Counted from the stretch's first letter, positions 52,117 through 61,745 are shown. The stretch is 64,000 nucleotides of DNA from Clostridium isatidis (GCF_002285495.1 NZ_CP016786.1:572001-636000); one strand, 5' to 3'. Numbers and translations: made by a program. Notes: generated by a model not told the origin, from the sequence alone.

Positions 52117-53817
52117 ATGAAAAAGAGGATTTTAATTGTCGGGGGAGTAGCAGGTGGGGCTTCTGCTGCAGCAAGGTTAAGAAGGCTTAGTGAGGAAGAT
52201 GAAATTATTATGTTTGAAAAAGGACCCCATGCTTCCTTTTCAAATTGTTCGCTTCCATATCATTTAAGTGGGATTATTGAAGATGCTGATAAACTTGTAC
52301 TTATGAGTCCTGAGAAATTTAAGGTTCAATATAATATTGATGTTAGAGTAAATTCAGAGGTAATATCAATAGATAGAGAAAATAAAGAAGTCCAAGTAAG
52401 AAATTATATGAAAAATGAAATATATATAGAAAAGTATGATAAATTAATTTTATCCCCAGGAGCAAAGCCGATAGTTCCTAAAATAGAAGGAATTGAAAAG
52501 GTGAATATATTTACAATTAGAAATGTTGTTGATATAGATAAATTAAACAATTTTGTAAAAGGATTAGATATTAAAGATGTTACAGTAATAGGTGGTGGTT
52601 TTATTGGGGTAGAAACTGCCGAAAATTTAAGAGAAGCTGGATATAAAATTACTTTAGTTGAAGGTTCAGAACAAATTTTAAGAACTTTTGATTATGATAT
52701 GGTACAAATTCTTCATAAGGAAATTTATGACAATGATGTGGATTTAATAGTTAATGATAAGGTTAAAGCTTTTGATAGAAATAAAGTTATATTAGAATCT
52801 GGAAGAGAAATAAATACAAAAGCAGTTGTTTTAGCTATAGGAGTAACGCCAGAAATAACCTTAGCTAAGGAGGCAGGACTTGAAATAGGAAAAACAGGTG
52901 CTATAAAGGTTGATAGAAATTATAGAACTAGCGATAGAGATATTTATGCAATAGGAGATGCAATTGAAGTTTATAATGCCTTAACTCATGATTATTTTAA
53001 ACTTTCTTTAGCAGGTCCGGCCTTAAAGCAGGCAAGAGCAGTTGCAGATCATATTAACGGAATAAAAGGTTTAAATAAAGGATATATAGGCTCTTCTGCC
53101 ATTAAAGTTTTTAGTTTAAATGCTGCAGCTACTGGTTTAAATGAAAATTTAATTAAAGCCTCAAATATAAAGATAAATTATGATATTGTAAGGCTAATTG
53201 CAAACGATAAGGTTGGAATTATCCCAGATGCAGCTCCAATGCATTTTAAGCTTTTATATGAAGTTGAAACAGGGAAAGTATTAGGTGCACAAGCAATTGG
53301 AAGAGGAGATGCAACAAAGAGAATAGACATAATAGCAACATTAATAAAAATGGGTGGAACAATTGAAGATTTACAAGATTTAGAATTATCTTATGCTCCA
53401 CCATACAGTACAGCAAAGGATGTTGTAAATTATGCAGGTTATATAGCAGGAAATATTTCAAATGGAGATTTTAAGCAAATTAATGTGGATAAGTTAAGGG
53501 AATTGGTAGAAAACAATGCTTTTATAGTTGATGTAAGAGAAAGAATGGAATATGAAAATGGTCATATAAAAGGTACAGTAAATATTCCTTTAAGTGAATT
53601 AAGAGTAAGATATAAGGAAATTCCAAAGGATAAACCAGTTTATCTTCATTGCAGAACAGGACAAAGAAGCTATAATGCAGTAGTTGCCTTAAAGAACTTA
53701 GGTTTTGATAATGTAATCAATATAACCGGAAGCTTTTTAGCTTTATCTTATTATGAATATTTTAATGATAAAGTATTAAATAGAGAACCTATAGTTACAA
53801 AATATAATTTTAAATAG
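52117..53817 (+). CDS. CoA-disulfide reductase with C-terminal rhodanese domain
   Basis: A 566-residue FAD/NAD(P)H-dependent flavoprotein. 'IVGGVAGGASAAARLRRL' binds FAD; 'SFSNCSLPYHLSG' carries the single redox Cys44 of the CoADR/NADH-peroxidase type; 'VIGGGFIGVETAENLREAG' binds NAD(P)H; 'DIYAIGDAIEV' is the second FAD motif. The rhodanese domain (about 465-560) has 'LHCRTGQRS' with C512. Such CoADR-rhodanese enzymes reduce CoA disulfide, CoA persulfide or polysulfide. ATG 52117 follows AAGGAGG better than the in-frame TTG at 52111. Confidence 0.93.
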   Translation: MKKRILIVGGVAGGASAAARLRRLSEEDEIIMFEKGPHASFSNCSLPYHLSGIIEDADKLVLMSPEKFKVQYNIDVRVNSEVISIDRENKEVQVRNYMKNEIYIEKYDKLILSPGAKPIVPKIEGIEKVNIFTIRNVVDIDKLNNFVKGLDIKDVTVIGGGFIGVETAENLREAGYKITLVEGSEQILRTFDYDMVQILHKEIYDNDVDLIVNDKVKAFDRNKVILESGREINTKAVVLAIGVTPEITLAKEAGLEIGKTGAIKVDRNYRTSDRDIYAIGDAIEVYNALTHDYFKLSLAGPALKQARAVADHINGIKGLNKGYIGSSAIKVFSLNAAATGLNENLIKASNIKINYDIVRLIANDKVGIIPDAAPMHFKLLYEVETGKVLGAQAIGRGDATKRIDIIATLIKMGGTIEDLQDLELSYAPPYSTAKDVVNYAGYIAGNISNGDFKQINVDKLRELVENNAFIVDVRERMEYENGHIKGTVNIPLSELRVRYKEIPKDKPVYLHCRTGQRSYNAVVALKNLGFDNVINITGSFLALSYYEYFNDKVLNREPIVTKYNFK

Positions 53818-53834
53818 TAATAATTCAAGTTTTG

Positions 53835-53875
53835 ATAAAAGCTGATTTCTATAATTGAAAGCAGCTTTTATTTAT
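53835..53875 (+). terminator. Terminator after the CoA-disulfide reductase
   Basis: ATAAAAGCTG/CAGCTTTTAT arms (53835-53849 with 53857-53871), one bulged pair, T-rich tail. Confidence 0.7.
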
Positions 53876-53949
53876 TATATGAAAGTTGTTGTAAAATGCG
53901 AGAATATGGTAATATTAAAAAAGAAATAAAAATAGAAAAGAGGATAAAT

Positions 53950-55170
53950 ATGAAAAAAGTTGAAGAAAAATTTTTAGAATATGTAAAGATAAATACTAAG
54001 TCTGATGAAACTACTGGAACAACACCAAGTACAAAGGAGCAGTTAGTTTTAGCTGAAAAGCTATATGACGAGTTAAAAAAATTAGGTCTTAAAGATGCTA
54101 GAATAAGTGAATACGGATATGTTTATGCAACTTTAGAAAGTAATACTGATAAAGATATACCGACTATAGGTTTTATAGCCCATATGGATACAGCACCAGA
54201 TTATTCTGGAAAAAATGTTAAGCCTCAGATAATAGAAAATTATGATGGTGGAGATATTAAGTTAAATGATGTTGATATTTTATCACCAAGTTTTTCAAAG
54301 GAATTAAAAAATTATGTTGGTCAAAGACTTATTACAACAGATGGAACAACTCTTTTAGGTGCAGATGATAAAGCTGGAATTGCTGAAATTATGACTGCCA
54401 TAGAATATTTAGTTGAAAATCCTGAAATAAAGCATGGAACAATAAAAATAGCTTTTACTCCAGATGAAGAAATTGGAGAAGGAGCAGATCATTTTGATGT
54501 AGAGGGTTTTGGAGCTGATTTTGCTTATACAATGGATGGTGGAACTATTGGAGAACTTGAATTTGAAAACTTCAATGCTGCATCAGCAAAAGTTATAATT
54601 CATGGTGTTAATGTTCATCCTGGTTATGCAAAAAATAAAATGATTAATTCTATCATGGTTGCTAATGAATTTATTAATGCACTGCCTCTTGAAGAAGTTC
54701 CTGAAAAAACTGAAGGACGTGAAGGTTTTAATCATTTAACTGATATTAATGGAACAGTAGAAAAAACTACTTTAAATTATATAATTAGAGATTTTACAAC
54801 TGAAGGATTTGAAGAAAGAATTAAGGATTTCGAGGATATTACAAGAAGTTTAAATGAAGTTTATGGTGAAGGAACGGTAGAGCTTAGCATTAAAGAATCT
54901 TACAGAAATATGAGAGAAAAAATAGAACCGCTTATGCATATAGTTGAAACTGCAAAGCAAGCAATGATAGATTCTGGAATAACTCCAAAAATAACTGCTG
55001 TTAGAGGTGGTACTGATGGAGCTAGATTATCCTTTATGGGACTTCCAACACCTAATATATTTGCTGGAGGAGAAAATTTTCATGGAAAATATGAATATAT
55101 TCCGATAGAATCTATGGAAAAGGCAGTAGAAGTAATAATAAATATTATAAAAGCTTATGCAAATAAATAG
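53950..55170 (+). CDS. pepT: Peptidase T (tripeptide aminopeptidase)
   Basis: A 406-residue dizinc M20 peptidase. 'VKINTKSDETTGTTPST' begins the typical N-terminus. Metal ligands are in 'IGFIAHMDTAPD' (His), 'LGADDKAGIAEI' (bridging Asp), 'PDEEIGEGADHFD' (catalytic/metal Glu pair), 'YTMDGGTIGEL' (Asp) and 'FHGKYEYIP' (His). It removes N-terminal residues from tripeptides in the cytoplasm. The ATG at 53950 follows AGAGG and gives the family length; an ATG 18 codons earlier lacks a site. Confidence 0.95.
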   Translation: MKKVEEKFLEYVKINTKSDETTGTTPSTKEQLVLAEKLYDELKKLGLKDARISEYGYVYATLESNTDKDIPTIGFIAHMDTAPDYSGKNVKPQIIENYDGGDIKLNDVDILSPSFSKELKNYVGQRLITTDGTTLLGADDKAGIAEIMTAIEYLVENPEIKHGTIKIAFTPDEEIGEGADHFDVEGFGADFAYTMDGGTIGELEFENFNAASAKVIIHGVNVHPGYAKNKMINSIMVANEFINALPLEEVPEKTEGREGFNHLTDINGTVEKTTLNYIIRDFTTEGFEERIKDFEDITRSLNEVYGEGTVELSIKESYRNMREKIEPLMHIVETAKQAMIDSGITPKITAVRGGTDGARLSFMGLPTPNIFAGGENFHGKYEYIPIESMEKAVEVIINIIKAYANK

Positions 55171-55179
55171 TATAAATAG

Positions 55180-55202
55180 GCCCCTTTTTGGGGCGTTTTT
55201 TA
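55180..55202 (+). terminator. Terminator after pepT
   Basis: GCCCC, loop TTTTT, GGGGC (55180-55194), then GTTTTTT. Confidence 0.9.
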
Positions 55203-55294
55203 TAATTAATAAAAAATTAATTGTAAAATATGTTAAATTATGTTTTAAAAGCTTATAATTAAGATATAAATTTATATTTTATAGGGGAAATAAT

Positions 55295-56086
55295 ATGAGT
55301 GAGAGAATTTTATTTGTTTTGATATTAAACTTTATAATCTCATTGATTGGAACATTAAGCTATTCAGTTAGATTGGTAGGAGTTAGAACAGGAAAAATTG
55401 CTGCATCTGCCGCTGTTTTTAATATATTAATGCTAGTTTCAAGGGTAGCTGCAGGATTACAAGGACCTTTGCTAACAAAATTTGTAGAAAGTAATTCTAG
55501 TAGTAGAGATTTAATAAATATTTTTAATAATATTATTATTGTATCAGGATTAGCAGCAATTTTTGGAGCTTTCTTTATGCCAACATTTCAAAAGATATTT
55601 TATAAAGCAGTAGATCATTTTTCTATAGAAAAATCAATTCCAAGACTTATTATACATAGTTTTTCTAAAAATGGGATTAGGTATATGAAGGATAGTATTG
55701 GAATTCCAGTTAAGGAAAGTTTGACAAGTGTTAATATTAGGAAACTTCCTAAAAGGATTTTAATTTATAATTTTATTTCTATTGCAATTATTACTGCAGG
55801 CGGCTTTGCTCCAATATACGCTGGAAGTATGGCGCCAGATTTAAGAAGTACCTGTATTTCATTATCATCTATAATAAATGGATTTGCAACAATTCTTTCA
55901 ATTATTTTTATAGATCCTTATTTATCAATAATGACTGATGAGGTATTAGATAAAAAGTGTTCTTTAGAGGATTTTCGCAGTTGTATAATAGGTATGGTAG
56001 GAAGTAAGGTTATTGGAACATTTGCTGCGTTATTACTACTTGTTCCTGCATCCTATTTAATTGTTTTTGTAGCAAAGATTATTTAA
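55295..56086 (+). CDS. amj: Amj-type alternative lipid II flippase (DUF2837)
   Basis: A 263-residue membrane protein with about six hydrophobic segments. 'LIGTLSYSVRLVGVRTGKIA', 'RVAAGLQGPLLTKFVE' and 'TIFAPIYAG'-like 'GGFAPIYAGSMAPDLR' match the YdaH/Amj family. In Bacillus subtilis Amj is an alternative to MurJ that flips lipid II when MurJ is impaired. Here it is monocistronic with GGGGAAA before the ATG. A sensor kinase/response regulator/ABC exporter system follows, which may or may not be related. Confidence 0.85.
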   Translation: MSERILFVLILNFIISLIGTLSYSVRLVGVRTGKIAASAAVFNILMLVSRVAAGLQGPLLTKFVESNSSSRDLINIFNNIIIVSGLAAIFGAFFMPTFQKIFYKAVDHFSIEKSIPRLIIHSFSKNGIRYMKDSIGIPVKESLTSVNIRKLPKRILIYNFISIAIITAGGFAPIYAGSMAPDLRSTCISLSSIINGFATILSIIFIDPYLSIMTDEVLDKKCSLEDFRSCIIGMVGSKVIGTFAALLLLVPASYLIVFVAKII

Positions 56087-56134
56087 CTTATAGAAAAATA
56101 AATTTAATAGAAATTAACAAAGAGGTGATTATAA

Positions 56135-57247
56135 ATAAAAAATAAGGATTTTTATATAACATTAAAGTTTGTTTTATGCGTTTATATTGGATGGATAAGT
56201 ATAAAATCAAATATTCCTAATACTCTTATTGTTTCGTTTATACTGATTTTTATAATTATGGAGTTTTTAAAAGCTATTTTAGTTAATAAGCATATTAATT
56301 ATTGTAAAATTATTATAATTTTACAAATAATTTTTTCTTTTTTATTTTCAATAAATTTTATTGAAAGTTCAATTTTACTTACAAGTATTAGCTTAGGGGA
56401 GTATTTTATTTATGATCTTAATAAAATAAAATTAGGCAGTATTATTTATTTTATACCAATATATTTTATAAAAAATTCTAACGAAATTTCTACAATATTT
56501 ATTAGTTCTATTATTTTATTGATAAGCATTATTAATGATAGCATAAAAAAAGGCCAGCTTTTAAAATATTCTGAATTAGAAATAAAGCAGGGAATATTAA
56601 TTAGTAATTTAAATAATAAACTGATAAAAGAAAAGGATATGCAAGAGCAGATTTTACATACTGCAAGACTTGAAGAAAGAAATGAAATTTCAATAAGGCT
56701 TCATGATAAAATTGGACATACTATATCAGGAACCCTTCTTCAACTTGAAGCGGCTAAAATTATTTTTGATGTTGATCCGAAAAAATCAATTTCAATTTTA
56801 GATTCATGTATCAATAATTTAAGGGAAGGCATGGATGATATTAGGGCTGTTCTAAGAAATATTAGGCCAAAGGAAGAGGAATTAGGAATTAATAGAATAA
56901 AGAAAATTTTGGATGAAAAAATAAAAGGTACTAATATAAAGGGAAAAGTAAAATATGAAGGTGATTTAGAGAAAATTTCTTTTAAAATATGGCTGCTTTT
57001 TATTCAAGTAACAACAGAAATTACAACAAATTCTATTAAATATTCTAATTGTGATTTAATTGCTATAAATCTTGAGGTTTTAAAAAAGTTTATTAAGTTA
57101 GAAATAAAAGATAATGGAATAGGATGCCAAAATATAAAAAATGGAATTGGAATCAGTTCGATAGAGGAAAGAGTAGAAAATTTAGGAGGAAAACTTATTT
57201 TAAATGGAGATGAAGGTTTTTCTGTTATAATTTTAATACCATATTAA
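56135..57247 (+). CDS. Sensor histidine kinase (HisKA_3/NarL type) with probable ATA start
   Basis: The frame is open from 56135 to 57247 (370 codons). The only good ribosome site, AGAGGTG at 56121-56127, lies seven bases before ATA at 56135. The first in-frame ATG is at 56258, has no ribosome site and would remove about 41 residues, including most of the first membrane segments. The N-terminal half has about five or six hydrophobic segments, then a coiled region and 'EERNEISIRLHDKIGHTISG' with H190 (counted from ATA). The ATPase part has 'EITTNSIKYSN', 'KDNGIGC' and 'GIGISSIEERVENLGG'. It pairs with the response regulator 9 bases downstream. Confidence 0.8.
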   Translation: MKNKDFYITLKFVLCVYIGWISIKSNIPNTLIVSFILIFIIMEFLKAILVNKHINYCKIIIILQIIFSFLFSINFIESSILLTSISLGEYFIYDLNKIKLGSIIYFIPIYFIKNSNEISTIFISSIILLISIINDSIKKGQLLKYSELEIKQGILISNLNNKLIKEKDMQEQILHTARLEERNEISIRLHDKIGHTISGTLLQLEAAKIIFDVDPKKSISILDSCINNLREGMDDIRAVLRNIRPKEEELGINRIKKILDEKIKGTNIKGKVKYEGDLEKISFKIWLLFIQVTTEITTNSIKYSNCDLIAINLEVLKKFIKLEIKDNGIGCQNIKNGIGISSIEERVENLGGKLILNGDEGFSVIILIPY

Positions 57248-57256
57248 GGAGGAGAA

Positions 57257-57892
57257 ATGAAAATAAAATTAATATTAGCTGATGATGATGTTTTAATAAG
57301 AGAAAGTTTAAAGATAATTTTATCAATGGACAAAGAATTAGAGATTGTTGAAGTATTTAAAAATGGTAAAGAAGCTATAGACTTTTTGCTTAAAAATAAT
57401 ATAGATATAGCTGTATTAGATGTAAGAATGCCTTTAATTAACGGTGTTACTGCAACAGCTGAAATATGCAAAAGAACAAATACAAAGGTAATTATATTAA
57501 CAACTTTTGATGAAGATGATTATATAAAAGAAGCAATTAAAAATGGAGCTAAAGGATATATATTAAAAAATACTCCTCCACAAAAGATAATTGAAACAAT
57601 AAAAATGGTTTATGAAGGAAATGCAGTATTACAGGATGCGGTATTAACAAAATTAAGTGAAAATATAAAGATGAAAGCTGAAAGTAAAAATAAAATCGAT
57701 AAAGAAAAGTTTACTGAAAGAGAATTGGAAATAATGAAGTTAATTGCAGAGGGTTTAAGTAACAAAGAAATTTCTAAGAAGCTATTTATTTCAGAAGGAA
57801 CAGTAAAAAATTATATAACTTCAATTTTTCAAAAAACAGGTTTAACTCATAGAACACAAATTGCAATTTATTATTTAAAAGGAGAAATATGA
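57257..57892 (+). CDS. NarL/LuxR-family response regulator
   Basis: A 211-residue regulator: receiver domain (about 1-120) with the acidic 'ADDD' start, phospho-acceptor D55 in 'VLDVRMP', Thr in 'LTTFDEDDY' and Lys in 'ILKNTPP', followed by a LuxR-type helix-turn-helix ('FTERELEIMKLIAEGLSNKE', 'LFISEGTVKNYI'). It is the partner of the kinase upstream (GGAGGAG in the gap). It likely controls the ABC exporter that follows; a palindrome ATGAC-N4-GTCAT overlaps its stop codon. Confidence 0.93.
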   Translation: MKIKLILADDDVLIRESLKIILSMDKELEIVEVFKNGKEAIDFLLKNNIDIAVLDVRMPLINGVTATAEICKRTNTKVIILTTFDEDDYIKEAIKNGAKGYILKNTPPQKIIETIKMVYEGNAVLQDAVLTKLSENIKMKAESKNKIDKEKFTERELEIMKLIAEGLSNKEISKKLFISEGTVKNYITSIFQKTGLTHRTQIAIYYLKGEI

Positions 57893-57915
57893 CTTTTGTC
57901 ATGATAAAAAATGAC
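57889..57915. promoter_or_regulatory. Candidate response-regulator site upstream of the ABC operon
   Basis: Perfect palindrome ATGAC-TTTT-GTCAT (57889-57902) and a further ATGAC half-site (57911-57915). A TATAAT at 57948-57953 without a good -35 lies downstream, as at activator-dependent promoters. Confidence 0.45.
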
Positions 57916-57947
57916 CTTTGCTAGATTTTTTAGCAAAGTTTTTTTTA
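57915..57947 (+). terminator. Terminator/attenuator between the regulator and the ABC operon
   Basis: CTTTGCTA (57916-57923) with TAGCAAAG (57931-57938), then eight T. It separates the two-component genes from the exporter genes. Confidence 0.85.
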
Positions 57948-57982
57948 TATAATAACATCAAGATAATAAAAGGAGGATTTTT

Positions 57983-58918
57983 ATGAAGGCAGTAGAGATA
58001 AGAGGTCTGGTTAAAAAATATCAAGATACTTTGGCTGTTAATAATATAAACTTAGATATTGAGGAAGGAGAAATATATGGACTGTTAGGTCCTAATGGTG
58101 CAGGTAAGAGTACAACTATAAGTTTAATATGTTCATTATTACACCCTACTTCAGGAACTATCAAAGTATTAGGAGAGGATATAAGAAAAAATATTATAAA
58201 AACTAAAAGAAAAATAGGACTGGTTCCTCAAGTTATTTCTGTATATTCAGATTTTACAGCTTATGAGAATATTAAGTTCTTTGGTGAATTATACGGATTA
58301 AGAGGAAGGGAATTAAAAGATAGTATTGAAGAAGCTTTAGAATTTACTGGGCTTTTAGAGTTTAGAGATAAAAAAGCAAAAGAATTTTCAGGTGGAATGT
58401 TAAGAAGATTAAATATTGCCTGTGCAATCATCCATCATCCTAGATTATTGATAATGGATGAACCAACAGTAGGAGTAGATCCTCAATCTAGAAATCACAT
58501 TCTTCAATCAGTTAAGAATTTAAATAAAAAAGGGGTAACAATAATATATTCAAGTCACTATATGGAAGAAGTTGAACAATTATGCAGCAGGATTGCCATT
58601 ATTGATAAAGGAACTATAGTAGTTGAGGGAACTAAAGAAGAATTAATAGATATGGTAAGTGATAAAAGAACTTTAAAAATAGGAGTTGATGATATCTTTA
58701 AAATAAATACAAATACTTTAAAAAATATTGAAGGGGTTATAAGTGTATCTATACAAGAAAATGACTTATTGATTACTTCTTCAAAGGAAGTAAATAATCT
58801 TGATAAGATAATTAAGAAAGTATCTGAAGAGAATATTAAAATTACTAATTTAGATTTTAAAGAAATAACTCTTGAGACAGTATTTTTATCCTTAACAGGT
58901 AAGAAATTAAGAGATTAG
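57983..58918 (+). CDS. ABC exporter ATP-binding protein
   Basis: A 311-residue ATPase of the CcmA/drug-resistance (ABC-2) type. Walker A 'GLLGPNGAGKSTT', Q-loop region 'GLVPQVISVYSD', signature 'KEFSGGMLRRLNIA', Walker B 'LLIMDEPTVGVDPQSR' and the H-loop 'IYSSHYMEEVEQL' are all intact. A C-terminal extension of about 90 residues is typical of the subfamily. It energises the two permeases encoded next (58929, 60061). AAGGAGG precedes the ATG. Confidence 0.95.
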   Translation: MKAVEIRGLVKKYQDTLAVNNINLDIEEGEIYGLLGPNGAGKSTTISLICSLLHPTSGTIKVLGEDIRKNIIKTKRKIGLVPQVISVYSDFTAYENIKFFGELYGLRGRELKDSIEEALEFTGLLEFRDKKAKEFSGGMLRRLNIACAIIHHPRLLIMDEPTVGVDPQSRNHILQSVKNLNKKGVTIIYSSHYMEEVEQLCSRIAIIDKGTIVVEGTKEELIDMVSDKRTLKIGVDDIFKINTNTLKNIEGVISVSIQENDLLITSSKEVNNLDKIIKKVSEENIKITNLDFKEITLETVFLSLTGKKLRD

Positions 58919-58928
58919 GAGGGAAAAT

Positions 58929-60086
58929 ATGATTCCTATAATAAAAGCTACAATATTAGAATGTACAAGGGATAGAAAGAATCTTATGTTTATGGTTTTT
59001 TTTCCGCTTTTTTTAATAGCTCTTCTAGGTTCAGTATTAACAGCAATCTTTAGTCAAGGAAATGATAATCTATTAACAGAAGAAACTTATATATATTATG
59101 TACTAGAAGATTCAGGTAAGGCAAAAGAAATTTTAGATATATTTATCAATAATCTAGAAAAGGAAAAAGAAATAAAGCTAATATTTAAGAAAATAGAAGA
59201 TTTAGAAACAGGTAAAACTAAGGTACAGGTAAATAAAGATATCTTGCTTCATTTCAAAGGAGATACAATTAATGTTTATTCAAATGATGAAGATTTAATA
59301 AAATCCTCTTACATTTATGGAATATTAAGTGGACTTTCTAATAGGCTTAACTCAACTATGGAAGTTTATAAAATAAACCCTATAAAAGCTTCAGAGATTA
59401 TTAACAGAGAGGATAAAAATTATATTGAAGAAGAAAAAGTAAAAGTTTCAGAAAGTCCTAGCGCCATGAATTATTATGGAGTTGCTGAAATAGGTCTTAT
59501 GATTTTTTACTTTATAAATTATCCCCTTGCTACAATTAAACATCAAAGAAAGTATAGTTTAAAAAATAGGATATCCTTATCAGGAATATCTACTTTTAAA
59601 TATTATTTATCATTATTTATAGCTTTTTTCTTATTTTCTTTTTCATGTGTCACTATAACTTATTTATTATCTAAATTTATATTGAATATTAACTATGGAA
59701 GTAATCCTATAATTTTTCTGTTAGCAGTGATGCCATTTCTTATTATAGTAAATGGAATTGGAATAATAATACCAGCAATATTTAAGGAAGAAGAAATATC
59801 AGGATCAATAATAAGTAATATTATAATACCAGCTTTGACTTTCTTAGGTGGTGGATATGTTGCTTTAGGAGATGATATAGGAGGAATGTTTAATATTATT
59901 ACAAATATTTCTCCATTAAGATGGTTTAATAAAAGTTTATTTAGATATATTTATTCTGGAGATTTTTCTATATTAAGACTATGGCTTATAATAGGAGTAG
60001 TTTTCTTAATAGTATTTATTTTAGTAATCTCCATTATTGGTAGAAGGAGTGATAAAATATATGAAAAATATCCTAGTATTAATTAA
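58929..60086 (+). CDS. ABC-2 type exporter permease, first
   Basis: A 385-residue membrane protein: one N-terminal helix (about 20-40), a large extracytoplasmic domain (about 45-180), then five helices. 'CTRDRKNLMFMVFFPLFLIA' and the late 'ISPLRWFNKSLFRYIYSGD' are typical of ABC-2 permeases. It forms a heterodimer with the next gene, which it overlaps by 26 bases. Substrate unknown; drugs, peptides or lipids are all possible. Confidence 0.88.
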   Translation: MIPIIKATILECTRDRKNLMFMVFFPLFLIALLGSVLTAIFSQGNDNLLTEETYIYYVLEDSGKAKEILDIFINNLEKEKEIKLIFKKIEDLETGKTKVQVNKDILLHFKGDTINVYSNDEDLIKSSYIYGILSGLSNRLNSTMEVYKINPIKASEIINREDKNYIEEEKVKVSESPSAMNYYGVAEIGLMIFYFINYPLATIKHQRKYSLKNRISLSGISTFKYYLSLFIAFFLFSFSCVTITYLLSKFILNINYGSNPIIFLLAVMPFLIIVNGIGIIIPAIFKEEEISGSIISNIIIPALTFLGGGYVALGDDIGGMFNIITNISPLRWFNKSLFRYIYSGDFSILRLWLIIGVVFLIVFILVISIIGRRSDKIYEKYPSIN

Positions 60087-61206
60087 AAATAATTTAAGAA
60101 TTTCTATAGTTAAAAATCCTGTAGGATTTCTTGTATCTCTTTTAGCTCCTGTACTAATTTTTTATATTATGATGTCTTTATTAAATTTTAATTCTGGCTA
60201 TATTAAAGTTGGCCTAGTTGATAAGGATAATTCTAAAACGAGTAAAAATTTAGTAGAATTTATTAAGAATTACGAAGGCTTTACAATTCAAAATATAAAC
60301 CAAGATAATATTAATAACTTATTTGCTGAAGGTAATATTGATCTAGTAATAGAAATAGATAGTAGTTTTGAAGAAAATTTAATAAATGGACTAGTAAAAG
60401 GAGTAAAAATTACGTCTTTAGAAAATAGAGATACTGGGAAAGCAATAATAGTCCTTCTTAATCAAGAGATAACTAATCTAAAGAATTTAACTTTAGCAGC
60501 AGAAGGAAATAAAGAAGCTTATCATCTGGCTTTAGATAATTATAATGATAATTCCTATATCAAATTGCAAAGAAAGAATTTAAATGATTTATATGGGGAT
60601 TATACTTATAGTCAGATTTTTGCTGGTTTCATAGTTATGTTTATGCTCATTAGAGGGATGGTAACTTCCTCAAGAGTATTCATGGAAAAGAAGGAAAATG
60701 TATATAATAGAATTTTTATGGCTCCAGTTAAAACTTATGAATATTATTTAGCAGATGCAATAAGCGGATATGTTATTGTATTAATACAAGTTATACTAGG
60801 AGTTTTGGGAATAAAGCTGCTTAAAATAAATATGGGGTTTGGATATTTAGAATTAATTATTATTTTATCTATTTTTGGATTAGTTTCAATTAGCCTTGGT
60901 ATTTTGTGCAGGTCCTTTTCTAAAAATCATAATGAAGCATCAAATATTTTTAATTTCTTTCATATGATTTTTATTATGATTGGTGGTGCTTTTGTTCCTT
61001 TGGATATTATGCCGCCTATAATTGAAAAAATATCATATTTTACACCAGTAAGATGGGTAATTGAAGCTATTATTTCGATGCAGCAGGGAGCATCTTTGGT
61101 AGAAATTTATAAATATCTAGCTATAATATTGTTATTTGCAGTAACGTTCTTTATTATAGGAACGTATAACACTTCAAAGGAAGAAAAGAAAACAATAATA
61201 AATTAG
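60061..61206 (+). CDS. ABC-2 type exporter permease, second
   Basis: A 381-residue protein of the same architecture: N-terminal helix, extracytoplasmic domain and five or six C-terminal helices, with 'RVFMEKKENVYNRIFMAPVK' and 'FVPLDIMPPIIEKISYFTPV'. ATG 60061 lies about 12 bases after AAGGAG; a TTG at 60037 in frame precedes the ribosome site. Its start lies within the end of the first permease gene, so translation is coupled. Confidence 0.88.
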   Translation: MKNILVLIKNNLRISIVKNPVGFLVSLLAPVLIFYIMMSLLNFNSGYIKVGLVDKDNSKTSKNLVEFIKNYEGFTIQNINQDNINNLFAEGNIDLVIEIDSSFEENLINGLVKGVKITSLENRDTGKAIIVLLNQEITNLKNLTLAAEGNKEAYHLALDNYNDNSYIKLQRKNLNDLYGDYTYSQIFAGFIVMFMLIRGMVTSSRVFMEKKENVYNRIFMAPVKTYEYYLADAISGYVIVLIQVILGVLGIKLLKINMGFGYLELIIILSIFGLVSISLGILCRSFSKNHNEASNIFNFFHMIFIMIGGAFVPLDIMPPIIEKISYFTPVRWVIEAIISMQQGASLVEIYKYLAIILLFAVTFFIIGTYNTSKEEKKTIIN

Positions 61207-61207
61207 A

Positions 61208-61229
61208 AGAGAGCAAGTGCTCTCTTTTT
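61208..61229 (+). terminator. Terminator after the ABC operon
   Basis: AGAGAGC, loop AAGT, GCTCTCT (61208-61225), T-run. Confidence 0.9.
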
Positions 61230-61353
61230 ATGTTAAATTTATATAATTATAAATATATTCATGTATTTCAAAGATATCAAATAAATACTTAATAAATGTG
61301 TAAATATAAGATACAATAAAGATGAGAAATTAATTAATAAAGGAGTGATAAAT

Positions 61354-61737
61354 ATGATAAATAAAATAGGAAAAATAACTATTTATGTTGAAAATCAAGA
61401 AAAAGCAAAGGAATTCTGGACAGAAAAAGTTGGTTTTGTTGTTAAAGCTGAAAATCCAATGGGACCAAATATGACTTGGTTAGAGGTTGGACCAAGTGAA
61501 GATGAATTTACAACTTTTGTTTTATATGAAAAGAAGCTGATGAAAGCTCAAAATCCAGATATTAATACTGGTCATCCTTCAGTTTTACTAAGCACAAATA
61601 ATATAGATGAAACTTATAATAAACTAAAAGAAAAGAATGTTAAAGTTGATGAGCTTATGAAGATGCCTTATGGTTCAATATTCACCTTCTATGATCAAGA
61701 TGGAAATCAATATTTAGTGAGAGAGGATAGATATTAA
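61354..61737 (+). CDS. VOC (glyoxalase/bleomycin-resistance-like) protein
   Basis: A 127-residue single-domain vicinal-oxygen-chelate protein. 'KITIYVENQEKAKEFWTEKV' starts the first beta-alpha-beta module and 'IFTFYDQDGNQYLVRED' ends the second, giving the usual paired fold. Substrate is unknown. ATG 61354 follows AAGGAG at 8 bases; an in-frame GTG at 61345 overlaps the site. Confidence 0.88.
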   Translation: MINKIGKITIYVENQEKAKEFWTEKVGFVVKAENPMGPNMTWLEVGPSEDEFTTFVLYEKKLMKAQNPDINTGHPSVLLSTNNIDETYNKLKEKNVKVDELMKMPYGSIFTFYDQDGNQYLVREDRY

Positions 61738-61745
61738 TAATTGAT

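Noticed and set aside
56258..57247. The first ATG as the kinase start.
   Set aside because: No ribosome site precedes it and it would delete hydrophobic N-terminal sequence that is clearly coding; 56135 fits better.
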